64,000 nt of DNA from Steinernema hermaphroditum (taxonomy: Eukaryota; Nematoda; Chromadorea; Rhabditida; Steinernematidae): positions 3,906,001-3,970,000 of the forward strand of contig CM059625.1 of assembly GCA_030435675.1 (NCBI GenBank), read 5' to 3'. The translations under genes were made by a program, and so were the position numbers. Every line of letters starts with the position of its first letter. The first letter of the stretch is position 1. The notes beneath the pieces were generated by a model. The model searched no databases, was not told the DNA's origin, and saw only the letters and a list, made by a program, of their open reading frames with translations. This document shows positions 48,359-59,302 of this stretch, in pieces.

Positions 48359-48545
48359 GACCTGGTATGCATATAAGCAGGTGCCCTTTTGGGGATGACA
48401 TACACTAATGAAGGCCTACCTGTGTGTCAATTTCCAGTTCGATCCGAGCAGGACACTTCGGAAGGTTCCCTTGTCAGAGTGGGTGCGCAACATCATGACC
48501 CGCACTCATCCACTCATCAATTAGGCTCGCTAATTTGTAATTTGT

Positions 48546-48880
48546 GAGTTCAACGTAAGTTCAATGAAAGTGTGCCGCAAGGTCGTTCTCATTGAATCCA
48601 AGACCTTGTTGCACACATTCCAATTCGTAACACCATCTACATCATCCATTTCAGGGCGAGTTTCAACACTTACACAACAAACAAAGACGGTGAGTTATGG
48701 TTTTCCACGCAGATGTCTAATGCGTTCATTTTAGAATTGCGCTTTGCGCAATTCCTACAGAGATCATCTTTGAAAACAATGAAAACTGATTGTTCTTATT
48801 ATGCATTTTCTGTTTCTGTTGTGAATACATTATGTCCATTTCGGCTGTGTTGTTCTTCAGTTCTATGAGTTATGTCCATT
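48546..48880. other. Short non-genic gap
   Basis: AT-rich sequence between the palindrome and the small membrane-protein gene; nothing recognised. Confidence 0.4.
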
Positions 48881-49138
48881 TCACATCGGAAAGCAAACGG
48901 ACAAATGAACATCTCCGCTTTTTCTCGTTACGTGCCATCCCCTATTTTCCAACGGCAGTGCCATAGTATGCTTCATGTGATTCTTCTTCTGGTCGTTGTC
49001 GTGCTCCTTTGGTTTGCATTGGGCGTTCTTCGCTAGGTCGCCTAGAACGTTCTCCAGATCGTACCATGGTTCTCTCACCAACCACACCGACCATGCGAAT
49101 AAGAAAAACAAGCTCGCAACGAAAGTAACGAATACCAT
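48881..49138 (-). CDS. Small single-pass membrane or secreted protein, 85 aa
   Basis: From ATG 49138, VFVTFVASLFFLFAWSVWLV forms a signal anchor or signal peptide. A charged hydrophilic tail follows (KEHDNDQKKNHMKH) and ends in VCFPM. I recognise no family. The frame could be extended upstream only through a non-ATG codon. A competing 82-codon minus frame overlaps it but lacks a membrane segment. Composition favours this frame as coding, but there is no splice or homology support. Confidence 0.45.
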   Translation of the reverse strand: MVFVTFVASLFFLFAWSVWLVREPWYDLENVLGDLAKNAQCKPKEHDNDQKKNHMKHTMALPLENRGWHVTRKSGDVHLSVCFPM

Positions 49139-49381
49139 TCTCGCACTCAGCAGCTTTGTACATCCCGATGTGATCCGCTGCACGAGTCATCTAAACAACT
49201 GAATCCCAATAAAGTACACAGAACACAAATATGAATCACTAAACCAGGCACTAGTGTTATTAGTCTTTAATAGATAAGTCATAAATACACCGAACTGTCA
49301 TCACAGATCAAATGTGTGAGAAAACCACACAAGTAAATAAACGACCTGATACAGGCCACAAGCCTATTGAAGAAAGTCCGC

Positions 49382-51381
49382 CTAGTCCATGGACGAGTAA
49401 CGCCACTCGTGCTGCGGCACAGATGTTTCCTTGATAGTCTGCGGAGAAGCCCACTTCAGCGTGTAATGCGGTCCGCCAGCCTTGTCATTCGTTCCTGTAA
49501 AGGTCGACATAAACAACGACTTTCACCCAACCGATTTCGTACCTGACATGCGAGCACCGCCGAAAGGCTGCTGTCCAACAATAGATCCTGTTGATTTGTC
49601 GTTCAAATACAAGTTTCCGACCGCGTCACGTAGAATGTCCTTAGCCTTGTACAAAAACTCCTTATCCTGTGAATAAACCGCGCCCGTAAGTCCGAATGGG
49701 GTCGAGTTTTTTAGTGAGTTGATCATCTTGTCAGTATCACTGTCGGGATAGCAATAGACGGTTACAACGGGCCCAAAGATCTCTTCCTTGAGCAATTTCG
49801 AATCAGGCTTGGTCACTTTGATAAGAGTCGGTTCAACAAAGTAGCCCTTCGAATCGTCACATGTTCCACCGAAAACAATTTCCGCTCCGTCGGCTCCAGA
49901 TTTGGCGTAATCAATGTAACTCTTAATGCGTGCAAACGCCTTGTCATCGATAACGGCGGACATAAACACTGAGCCGTCGCGAGCCTAAAATGACAATGTC
50001 AATCTTTTTAAAAGCAACACAGTGACATACGTCACCCATCTTCAACTGTTTGTGCAGGTTTCCAATCTTGTTCTTCAGATCAGACCAGACACTGTCTGCA
50101 ACAAACATGCGCGAGCAGGCACTGCATTTCTGTCCTTGATACTCGAACGACGACCGAACGGTTCCAGCAGCGACGGTGTCGAGATCAGCTGATTTATGAA
50201 CAAAGTGGAAGTTCTTTCCACCGCACTCTAAAATACATTAACACGATCAGTTGTATGACCAGTTCCATTCCTTTACCTCCGACAAGTTTAGGAAAGCTGA
50301 CATAGTTATCAATGTTCTCCGCAACTTTCTTCCACAAGAACTTGAAGGTGGGCACGGAACCCGTAAAGTTGATTGCGGCAAGATGCTTGGAGCTAGTAAT
50401 AGCATTGCCAAACACAGGTCCATCTGATGGGAGGTATGAGATCACTCCGGCAGGCATGCCAGCTTCTTCCAGGATTTGATAGATGATGTAGTTACTGAGT
50501 ACCGCCGTGTCAGATGGCTTCCACAGCACCACATTACCCTGAAATTGATTGATATAAGCAACACGCTAGTTTTTAATTTCACGTCACCATAAGAGCCGGC
50601 GCTGATGCAAGGTTTCCGCCAATAGCCGTGAAATTGAACGGCGCAATAGCAGCGACGAATCCTTCCATCCCGCGGTAAATCATCTTGTTTGTCGAGATCT
50701 CCGTGCTGATAGGTTTGTACTTCTCAAGTCCAAGGGCGAAATAGGCATTGAAGCGGAAAAAGTCGATCAGCTCACAAGCGGAATCAATCTCTGCCTGAAC
50801 TATGTTCTTGGCCTGGCCCAACATGGTGGACGCATTCAAAGCCATGCGATACTTTCCGGCACAGAGATCAGCAGCTTTGAGCAAAATTTCGGCTCGGTCT
50901 TTCAATGGTGTCTTCTCCCAAGTATCGCGGGCTTCCAACGCAACTTCAATGGCGTGGTTGATCTGCTCAGATGTAGCGTACGTGTACCGAGCGACAGCGC
51001 TTTTGTGGTCAAACGGCTAAAAAGTTCCAAACATTACAACCGCTGATATGTGTGTTCACGCTAACCATCACTTGTCGACGTTCCAAATTGTTCGTAATCT
51101 TCTCTTTGCCAATTCGCAATGGTACATCAACGGGACCCTTAGAGTACTCTGACAATGCCTTCTCAAGGGCAATGCGCTCCAGGCTGCCTTTCTTATATTC
51201 GAGAACAGGCTCATTGACAGGTTTCTTCATGAACTGCTCTGATGTAAGTCCACTGAAATAAATGAGAAATGAATAATCATCGACAAACATGAGTGACGCA
51301 CCTGAATGTGGATGAAGCCCGCAGGGCTTGAATGTTCGAACGCAACATCAACGACTTCGAGAATTTCTGCAGAGACGACAT
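49382..51381 (-). CDS. alh-6: Delta-1-pyrroline-5-carboxylate dehydrogenase, mitochondrial
   Basis: Oxidises glutamate semialdehyde/P5C to glutamate with NAD+, the second step of proline breakdown in the mitochondrial matrix. Exons 51302-51381, 51066-51252, 50588-51016, 50277-50538, 50031-50227, 49543-49984 and 49382-49494 join in phase to 569 aa (human ALDH4A1 is about 563). Residues 1-25 are a basic, serine-rich mitochondrial presequence (SSLQKFSKSLMLRSNIQAL). Landmarks are APFNFTAIGGNL, VVLWKPSDTAV, NFTGSVPTFKFLW, the general-base region ECGGKNFHFV, the catalytic cysteine in YQGQKCSACSRMF, EEIFGPVVTVYCY, QPFGGARMSGTNDKAGG, and the end TIKETSVPQHEWRYSSMD. No residue essential to the family is missing. 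Confidence 0.97.
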
Positions 51382-53319
51382 ATTCTTGGATGTCCCTGAA
51401 ATGATCACCATAACTGACGTTATTTAACCCACTCAACCAAAGCCATTTATAACGCCCCAACCACGTGTTACACAAGGAACGCAGGTGCACCTAAATCAAA
51501 GAGCAAAAATGCGCAGAGCGAAGCACGATGCAACAGCGACATCTCGCCATAGGAAACGCAGCACCATTTCACCATGAACATCAGCACACGCGTGCGCCGT
51601 TCAGCACGGCAACAATACAAGGTGAACATCACGAAGAGGATACCGCGACATGCAGATGAGGGTGAAAGATAGGCAACCTGTTCACAACGCGATAATGATC
51701 GCAACAACGCGATACTGAAGGTTTATCTCTCAACTCCCTTTTTTAGAGAAGAACAGCCACAAAGTCAAAGATCAAGCAAATTTTTGAGTTGTAAAGCATG
51801 CGCATTTCATTGCCACGAGTGCTGGAAAAGAGGAAAATAAAAGTGCGCGACCAGTAAGCTGAAACACCGAACGCCAACATAAATATTGTAAGTGTCACAC
51901 GACATGAAAAGTGTCAGCGAGAACGTCTACAAAATCCGCGGCAGGCCGTGAGGACATCGGTCGGCATTTTGCGGCAAAAGGCGATCAAGAATCGCGGCAT
52001 AAACAGTGCAGCGCGTTTGCAGAGATTGATGCGGCACCCTCTCGCTCGCCTCGCTCACCTCAGCGTGTCCGACTCGGCTGCGTCGACATGGCAGAGAGCA
52101 CTCAAGCCAGCCAGACATGAAGGAGAGGATGGGCAGCTTCGCCAAACAGATCGTGCCGAGACACAGGCGGCAATGGCAAATTTGAAACACACTCATCGAC
52201 GCGGGGATGTCCCTTCGGCTCGCAGAAACGTGACAAACGACAGCGGTTTTCGCCGTAGCCAACAGGCGCTTTCCTCAACATCGAAGATCGCGAACAGCGG
52301 ACGGTCTTTAAAAATGACGGAAAGGGATTTTGTTTACACACGACACGTGCTTGTTTCGAAAGCGAAAAAACGGGAAAGCATGGACTCCAGCTGTGCGCGC
52401 CGATTGCGCGCATTCAGCCTCGCTGTACTTTTGACTCATAATCATAATCTGATTGACGCTTGGAACAACCTTCGAACGGATCAGAGACAGTGCTACTTGT
52501 TAATCTTTAATGCACTGCGTTTTACAAAGATCCACGGAATTTGACTCAAACTGGAGGTACACAAACACTGAACTTTGACCATCATCGAATTTTCCTCAAT
52601 TGTTTACTGGTCCGAAACGTGGAATACCATTGGAGATCGCGCAAGGCAGAGATACAGGGTCATAAAACTGCAGGGAAAACAACATTTCGTTTGCACATTT
52701 CTAGGAAAAAAAGAAGCCGAAACAGAAACCCGACGAAGAGGCTATTCCTTGACTGTTTTTTTCCAATAATTCCCGCTTCACATGTGTTCTATTTTCAGTG
52801 GCATCGTTTAGGAAGTTGTGCTACAGCACAGTGTCTCCTCTTAAATGTTACATGTGAAGGTGCGTCACAATGAGTACCCAGTTTGAGCAGGACAGGTAGA
52901 AGTAGCTTTTTGAACACATTTGAATGTCACGGTACGCGGTCAGTGATGAAAGTAGTATTCCTCTCTGTTCCTTATTCGCCGGAGTATATGGCACTTTCGT
53001 TCTGTAGGAATCGAATGGTCACGTAACAAATTAAGTCAGTTGATGACCAATTTTACCAAAAGAGTTGGTGAAAGTGCGATATCTCTGTACGCCATATTCT
53101 CACAGTATTTCCTTGTAAAAATGTCTCTCCCTTTGTTCACTTTTATGTAGAAAACGACATTCATGTAAAAACGCTTCCACGTCAAGAATATGGATCCAAA
53201 AACGAAGATTTGAAGAAATCATGCATGGAGATCCCTGCGATTTGCGCATGTGTATCTATGGAAAGCTAGTGCAGTTAAATGCCTAACGCCACGATACTGG
53301 AGGACGCCCCATAAAAGTA
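51382..53319. other. Non-genic stretch upstream of alh-6
   Basis: No supported gene. The block 51900-52430 is GC- and CpG-rich with long overlapping frames on both strands, which is typical of composition rather than coding. A diverged third copy of part of the 53-kb repeat (GTAGCTTTTTGAACACATTT) begins near 52895. Confidence 0.4.
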
Positions 53320-54250
53320 AAGCTAAGTTACCAGTTTCTTCTGAGACAGGTTGCTTTTTTGGGCACATTCGAATGCAATGGTTACTAATGATATAGGGTT
53401 TCCACGAACAGTATATCTCAACCAGAAATCGCTTTCAAATTTCCACCAATTTGAACCAACCTGCCCTGGCATGATTTCATGCAGTTCATTGCCGCTTTAA
53501 ACAGTTAAGTATTGAGCCTGTTACACTCCAATTGCAGAATGTTATCGATAGGTTACATTCGATGTTTCTTCAAGGGCACAGTTTCTATAGAGCTACAAGT
53601 CTAGCGCCACGTGACGAGGAAGTTCCAGATCATCGATTCCGACCACTTTATGCCCCTTCTTTGAAGAAGCGTGCGAAATGCGTTCTGTGATTGATGGATG
53701 ACGTGATTGTTTCGCGCGTAGTTTTCTGACTGAAAGATACTGTCTTGGTAGTGGGCCTCCATTAGCAGCAGTTCCATGAAAGCCCTATCAGTAGAGGTAA
53801 GTGACCAGTTTATGAGATAGGTAGCTTTTTTGAGCACATTCGAATGCAATGGCTAGTGATGATATAAGGTTTCATCGAACAGTGTATCTCAATCAAAAAT
53901 CGCTTTCAAATTTCCACCAATTTCAATCAACGTTCATCCATTTCCAACCTACCATAGCATGATTTCCTGGAGTTACTTGCTTCCTTACAGTTGAGTACTG
54001 AGCCTCTAAAACTCCACTTTAAGAATGTCATCAATGTCACCCTTCATGGGCACAGTTTCTATAGAGCTACAAGTCTAGCGCCACGTGACGAGGAAGTTCC
54101 AGATCATCGATTCCGACCGCTTTATGCCCCTTCTTTGAAGAAGCGTGCGAAATGCGTTCCGTGATTGATGGATGACGTGATTGTTTCGCGTGTAGTTTTC
54201 TGACTGAAAGATACTGTCTTGGTAGCGGGCCTCCATTAGCAGCATCAAAG
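53320..54250. repeat. Tandem duplication, two ~465-bp units
   Basis: Unit 1 (about 53320-53775) and unit 2 (about 53800-54250) align throughout. The last ~195 bp (from CACAGTTTCTATAGAGCTAC) differ at only a few positions, while the first ~260 bp are clearly more diverged. A weaker partial third copy lies to the left near 52895-52960. No coding potential is shared by both units. Confidence 0.85.
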
Positions 54251-54748
54251 AATGACCTTGATTGTCATTTTAATGTAACATTTTCGCCTTTTGAACCCGA
54301 AAAAAAGAAGTCGTGGTGTTACACCACTTCGAGTGTAAGCTTCGGGAAGTGAACCATGACCTAAACAGCATATGTTGCAGAGAAATCGTTATCATTACAA
54401 CGTGTTCACGCTTCAGCTTGTATTAAACGACGAACCAAGACTTTGGAACGCCCCGTAATCTTTCGATAAAGACTTGGGGTATTTGTTTTGAGCCACTTTC
54501 TGACGATCGCCTGTTGCAGGTTCGGTCGTTCCTGTTCCTTCAACGTCGGGAACATGGTGTTCTCTGATCCAACGCTATGATCATCACGTCACTGTTATTC
54601 AGTCTTGCTTGTAATTTGCGAACTATTTGTCAATGACGTATGTTCATCGCCAGAGGCGGCCGTCTGCGCTCCCAAGACCATTCTCGCGCACTGCACACGT
54701 ATATAGTTGGAGCACAATCTCCATTGTTTACCGTTTCAGTTCTTCAAG

Positions 54749-55102
54749 ATGTCGCTCCTGATCAGGCTCCAACTCGTCTCGTTCATCATCACCTGTTTTG
54801 CCCTTTCCTGTGAGTCCTCTCGTTAGAGCGCTTGGTATATTCCGACTTCAGGCTATTCGCTAACGCTGTCCGAAGTGTACAATCAGTTGTCTCGGGTTCA
54901 AAAGGAAAGTGTACTTACACCCGCTCTGACACATCCAGAATATCATCACACGAAACAGCGCGAGGTCATCGGGTCCTTTCGTGGAGAGCCAATTTTCAAT
55001 CGACAGTACAGCGGCTTTGTCGACGACAATGGTGTTCCCGTTCCTGTACTCCCTTACGCAAAAAGCACCGAAGAGAATCCTGACGCTTGGAGAAGAGGAT
55101 AA
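54749..55102 (+). CDS. Small secreted orphan protein
   Basis: Two exons (54749-54809 and 54852-55102), separated by a 42-nt intron, encode 103 aa. Residues 1-20 form a signal peptide (IRLQLVSFIITCFALS) with the intron at its end. The mature part is hydrophilic with one cysteine near its start, contains EYHHTKQREVIGSFRGEPIF and NGVPVPVLPY, and ends WRRG. I recognise no family; the RRG end could suit a processed peptide. A TATATA box lies at about 54700, and TACCGTTTCAG ends 9 nt before the ATG, a possible trans-splice acceptor. Confidence 0.75.
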
Positions 55103-56744
55103 GCTTCGTCCATATATGAAACTCTGTTAGTTCGGAAGACCCATGCTAACGAGAAAGGCGTCCAAAAAGAAAAGGACGGACGTAGTCGGTTAGTTAGAGC
55201 AAAGACGTTGTAATACTACCGTCATAGTTGATACTTTATGCTGTAAATGAGAGATGCTTTATTTCGTTTACGAGACCACACACGTTGCGATGCATTTGAC
55301 AGAGTGCACGCAGTTCCATTCAACGCGCGAACAGGGGCAACCCATCTATGAGTTTGTATTTCTTGCTTTGATAAGCTTGTGGTAACGGGGAACAGTTGGG
55401 GTGGAGAGATAGGCTGCTATCAGATTTTGTAGAGAAGGTATGAAACTCTTTTGAATAAGAGTTTAAGCCTACAGTGTTCACGTTTATCTGCTTTAAAACA
55501 ATATGAATATCAGGAGATAGTTCACATTTCCCTTCAATATTTGTCCGTGCAAGGCAGATCCATAGAACTGTCTGTTCATGTTGCTCTCATTCACGGATAA
55601 GTGTGAGCCGTTCTGCAGCCAGTTTGCCAATAACAATGATTCTTATTTCATCCACAGAAACGATCATTACTGTCAAAATAAAGTAGTCAGTGTCTGAACT
55701 TTGTATCACGTTTTAATGGCTGAGATTTAACAAACGAAGTGATGGATGGTGGTGTTTTAAAGCAGTGAATAGGTGAAGACTTTCTGTGCTCATGTGTGGA
55801 CAGAGTGATAATTTGATTGAACAAAAAGTTCGAGGACCTTCACTGAGGGTCACTACCGACACACACGACCTGGAAATACCAGAACTGTGCATGCGGCATC
55901 TATTTATCTTGTGGTATTATGTTATGCTAGTCATGTCAGTGTGATACTGATATAGAACAGTCAGTCTCGGCATGGGCTAGTAACTGGATATTAATGTGTC
56001 GGTGGTTAGCCTGGCAAAAATTGAATATGGATGGATATCTATAAATCCATTTGAAGCTGTCCCCAGTGATCATGGATATAGTCAACGAAAGGACCAATCT
56101 TCACTTGCAGCTGTAGTTTCCAATCAGTGCCTTAATATTAGAGGTTTCGAGATTGACGAACGGAAGTTAACTGTACGGTTCTGAATATTGCAATTACATG
56201 CTTTTTCAACGACAAGCCACTACGGATCATGCTTCATTTCTCTACGTTCGAATGTGCATGGGATGGTTTACCTTGTCTACTGAGATATAAAAATTGCAGA
56301 CAAAAGAAACAACATTCGCATTTATTACTGCAACCTTCATTCCATTCAGTCAACCGATGTTACAGACGATCATACAAACACATCATGAAAACGGAGTTAA
56401 ATAGAGGCAACAAGAAGACAGAGGAAACAAGAAAATATTCGAGATGACAGAGTTTATACCCGATAGAACTGTACTCGTTTTTAGACTAAAAGTGCGACAG
56501 CGATTCTCTCCAAACGCAAACACACAGACACCATATAGAATCTCTCTCCCTTTGTACGTCACCGGTAGGTCGATGTGTAGCGTTTGCACCGGACAGCACC
56601 CCATTCGAACTGTTAGCCTAATAACAAATCCACGATAGTTGACATTTATTGACGGCTCATAAAGTGTTTAGTGGTACAATTTTTTGGGCAATTCCTTGTG
56701 CTGAAATGGAGGTAATTAATGCTGGCATCAGATAATGTGAACGC
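55103..56744. other. Non-genic stretch
   Basis: No supported gene; only chance frames. A minus-strand AATAAA (TTTATT, 56645-56650) 95 nt past the Nanos stop is its likely poly(A) signal. Confidence 0.4.
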
Positions 56745-59302
56745 TCACCATCCACGACGCCTCTTGCTGCCGTAGTTTTCACCGGGGTTGTTGTTGTGTT
56801 CCTTGGGCTACAAGCATAGGGGTTACTAGTTGAATCGATGGGGTGTACTCGTGGTGTACCTTTTGGGAAATTGTGTGCGTTCCGTTTCCATTCTCCACAT
56901 TACGATGGTGACCATGACCATGACCATGTCCGCCACGGGTTCCGCGATGGTAGTGGCTCTTGCGCTGATAAGCGCTATTCACCCACACCTTCTGCGTGGG
57001 GTAGTCCTGCTTGGACGGTGGCTCTGGACTTCCAACGATCGAGGAGTTGGTGGGAGCGGCAGATCCGGGACGAACGGGAATGGAGCTGGTGTACGACTCG
57101 GCGACGGAGGCAGCTTCGTGCTCGAGATCAATCTGTTCGTGGAGGTCGTGCTCATAAGTGGGATGTTCACTGGCAGTGTCATCGACGTGAATCTCCGTCT
57201 CCCCATTGTGCAATGCCATTTGCTCGAATTTGGCATCCAGCTCGGCTTGGCCGTTCAGCATAGCCTTCGTACGTTCCAAACCTGAAAAAGTTCCCTTTAA
57301 TGATGTATTCGTATTATACTTGTGCATACGTTCGTCGTTTCTGGTCGGGCAGAAGAACTGATCGTGGGCGTTGTCTCCGGTAGCCTGGCAAAGCGGGCAT
57401 ACCTTTGCGCGAAGAATGGGACACGTAGCACGATTCTCAGCGTCGCGCAAGCTGCAATGACGTATTGAGTTTGCATGCCATACTAGAATGTCGTACCAGT
57501 GGCTGGTGTATTCGCTCTCCGGTAGCTGGCGCGCTTGACAAAGGGTGCAACCATGGTATTCTTGCGGAGATTCTTCCGTGACGTCCGCAATCTCCTTTGC
57601 CTCTTCCATCACCACCATGCTGGCCGGAGACTGCGACGCTTCCTGCTCGGGGGATTGCTGGCAGATCTGCAATGAGAAAGAGTAACAAACGCCGTTGTCA
57701 TGGCGACAGTTCTGGAATGCTTGTGAACTTCCTAGCTTTTTTTGCTCATTTTGGTCGTGCTCAAGGTAGAGAAATCTGTTGCAGGTTGTCCCGGTTTTTT
57801 TCCTTACCCACAGCTATATTACCGACTATTCATTCACCCGACAACTAAGGAATCATTATATCTCATTCAGGTTGCTCTTACCTGGTTGGTAGCGGCTTGA
57901 CTCTTCTGCTCGGCCTCGATGAAAGCCTTGTTCTTCGCTTGGATCTTCTCCTGAATGATGTCAGAAACAATCGACGCAATGGAGGTTGTCGAGGAGTGTT
58001 GCTGGGGCGTAGCCACAGAGCCCTGCGGACGAACGTTAACAGGATCCTTCGAAGGTAAGGTAGATTTTGTATCGATGCACGTAGAAAATACCTTCGGCGG
58101 AACGGATTCCTTTCCCGGATGCGACTCGCTATCGCTTCGATACGTCATATTGTTATCGTAGCCGTGCGACTGATAGTTCATGTTGGGCTCTTGGTACATG
58201 ACGCTCTCCGGTCGACTGGGAGGCTGAGCGGCCATCTGCGAACGGTACAACTGCTGCTGCTGCTGCTGGAGGTAGTGATGTAACAAATCGGGATTCATTG
58301 GATATGGGTAGTGTTGCGGCGGTACGGCTCCGGCATGCATGAAACGCGACTGGTCGACGGGCATGAAGTACATACTATGCTGAACGACTTGCGGAGCCAT
58401 TTGGTGGTGTGCTGCAAATGGTTGGTTAGTTTTATTCTTAGTTTACTTAATAATTAGAAAGCTGCAAATGCAAGACTTGTGCTATGCATGATTGTGCCAA
58501 TTAAGGGTTAGAATCAATTAAAGTCGGGTATAAAAGACGCTGAAATTCTATCATCGAAGGGATTTTTGCTTTCGTGCGTGATTATTTTCCCAATTATGCT
58601 AATTAACATTCATAATGAGCTCGAGAAACGCTTTTTCGCTACATATGTTTTCTTACCATTCAAACAATACGAATACGTCTATGCTGTTTGGCAGGCGCAA
58701 AATTTGCTGCTAGTCATTCTAGCCTTTCATTTTTGGCTTTCTTACAACAACTGCTATTATTAGAACTTACTTGTTGGGGCGGGGATATTCGGCATGTTCG
58801 TAATTTGCTTCGGAGGATAAGCATTTGGAGGAATTTGGGATTGCGACACGTCGTTATTACACGGCGCATAACTGACGGTCTCAACGGCGTTCATCGAATT
58901 TCCATTATTGTACTGGCCAGTGGGATACGCGTCGCCCTGTTGCGTTGGACGGAACGGAGGACGACGGGAAACTGTAATATGAATAGTTAGGACGTTTTTT
59001 TTGCGCATAATAGCAGTACCTTGAGCAGCAGTGGCGTTCACCATCATCTGCTGAGGCGGTCCGTATGAATATTGCTGTACCTGCTGGCCTTGATACTGAG
59101 CGTACTGCGGCTGATGCATGTACGGAAGGCGCATTTGAGGCGCTGTGTGCATGGTTATGTAGCTGGGAATTTGATGCGCGTAGTACGCATTAGGCGCAGG
59201 ATGTGCCGCCGGTATGGGCTGGCCATAGTTTTGCGGCGGAACCGGCTGACGGGCAGCATACGGCGGTACAGTAGAGTTAAAGTTGGAATTCGAAGGTTGC
59301 AT
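56745..59302 (-). CDS. Nanos-type zinc-finger translational repressor
   Basis: Nanos proteins bind mRNA with Pumilio partners and repress translation in germ cells. Seven exons (59020-59302, 58771-58971, 57882-58411, 57497-57666, 57330-57451, 56860-57281, 56745-56807) join in phase to 596 aa. The N-terminal ~335 residues are rich in Pro, Gln, Tyr and Asn, with a run of Gln from a CTG/CAG repeat near 58250-58270. The paired Nanos fingers lie at about residues 378-432: CTLC-x12-H-x10-C, then CPLC-x7-H-x4-C, including CPILRAKVCPLCQATGDNAH. The donor at 57496 restores the exact C-x12-H-x10-C spacing. Unusually, about 160 residues follow the fingers: acidic, then GGHGHGHGHH, ending NPGENYGSKRRRGW in a last exon found by phase. 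Confidence 0.92.

Larger units (their letters stand above)
47536..48478. mobile_element. Foldback element B with tRNA-like arms
   Basis: Bases about 47536-47880 are the reverse complement of about 48125-48478, with a ~245-bp loop. Each arm carries the tRNA-like SINE module. The element interrupts the kinase palindrome: sequence continuous at 46663-46740 (inverted) is split here between 47535 and 48479. The loop holds a Cys/His-rich frame (see next entries). Arm identity is high except for small indels. Confidence 0.82.
46663..48545. repeat. Large palindrome built from a Fes-type kinase fragment
   Basis: Left arm 46663-47060 pairs with right arm 47080-48545 around a 19-nt centre. The right arm is longer because foldback element B (about 47536-48478) is inserted at the point equivalent to 46730. 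The left arm also lacks ~130 bp of kinase sequence present on the right. The central part includes CCCTCGACAACCRTCGAGGA-like arms and a mirrored GTTGTGTGTTTCAGG at the tip. It directly follows the Tc3-like element. Confidence 0.8.

Noticed and set aside
51948..52544. 198-codon plus frame upstream of alh-6
   Set aside because: Lies in a CpG-rich block with equally long frames on the other strand; no domain, start context or splice support.
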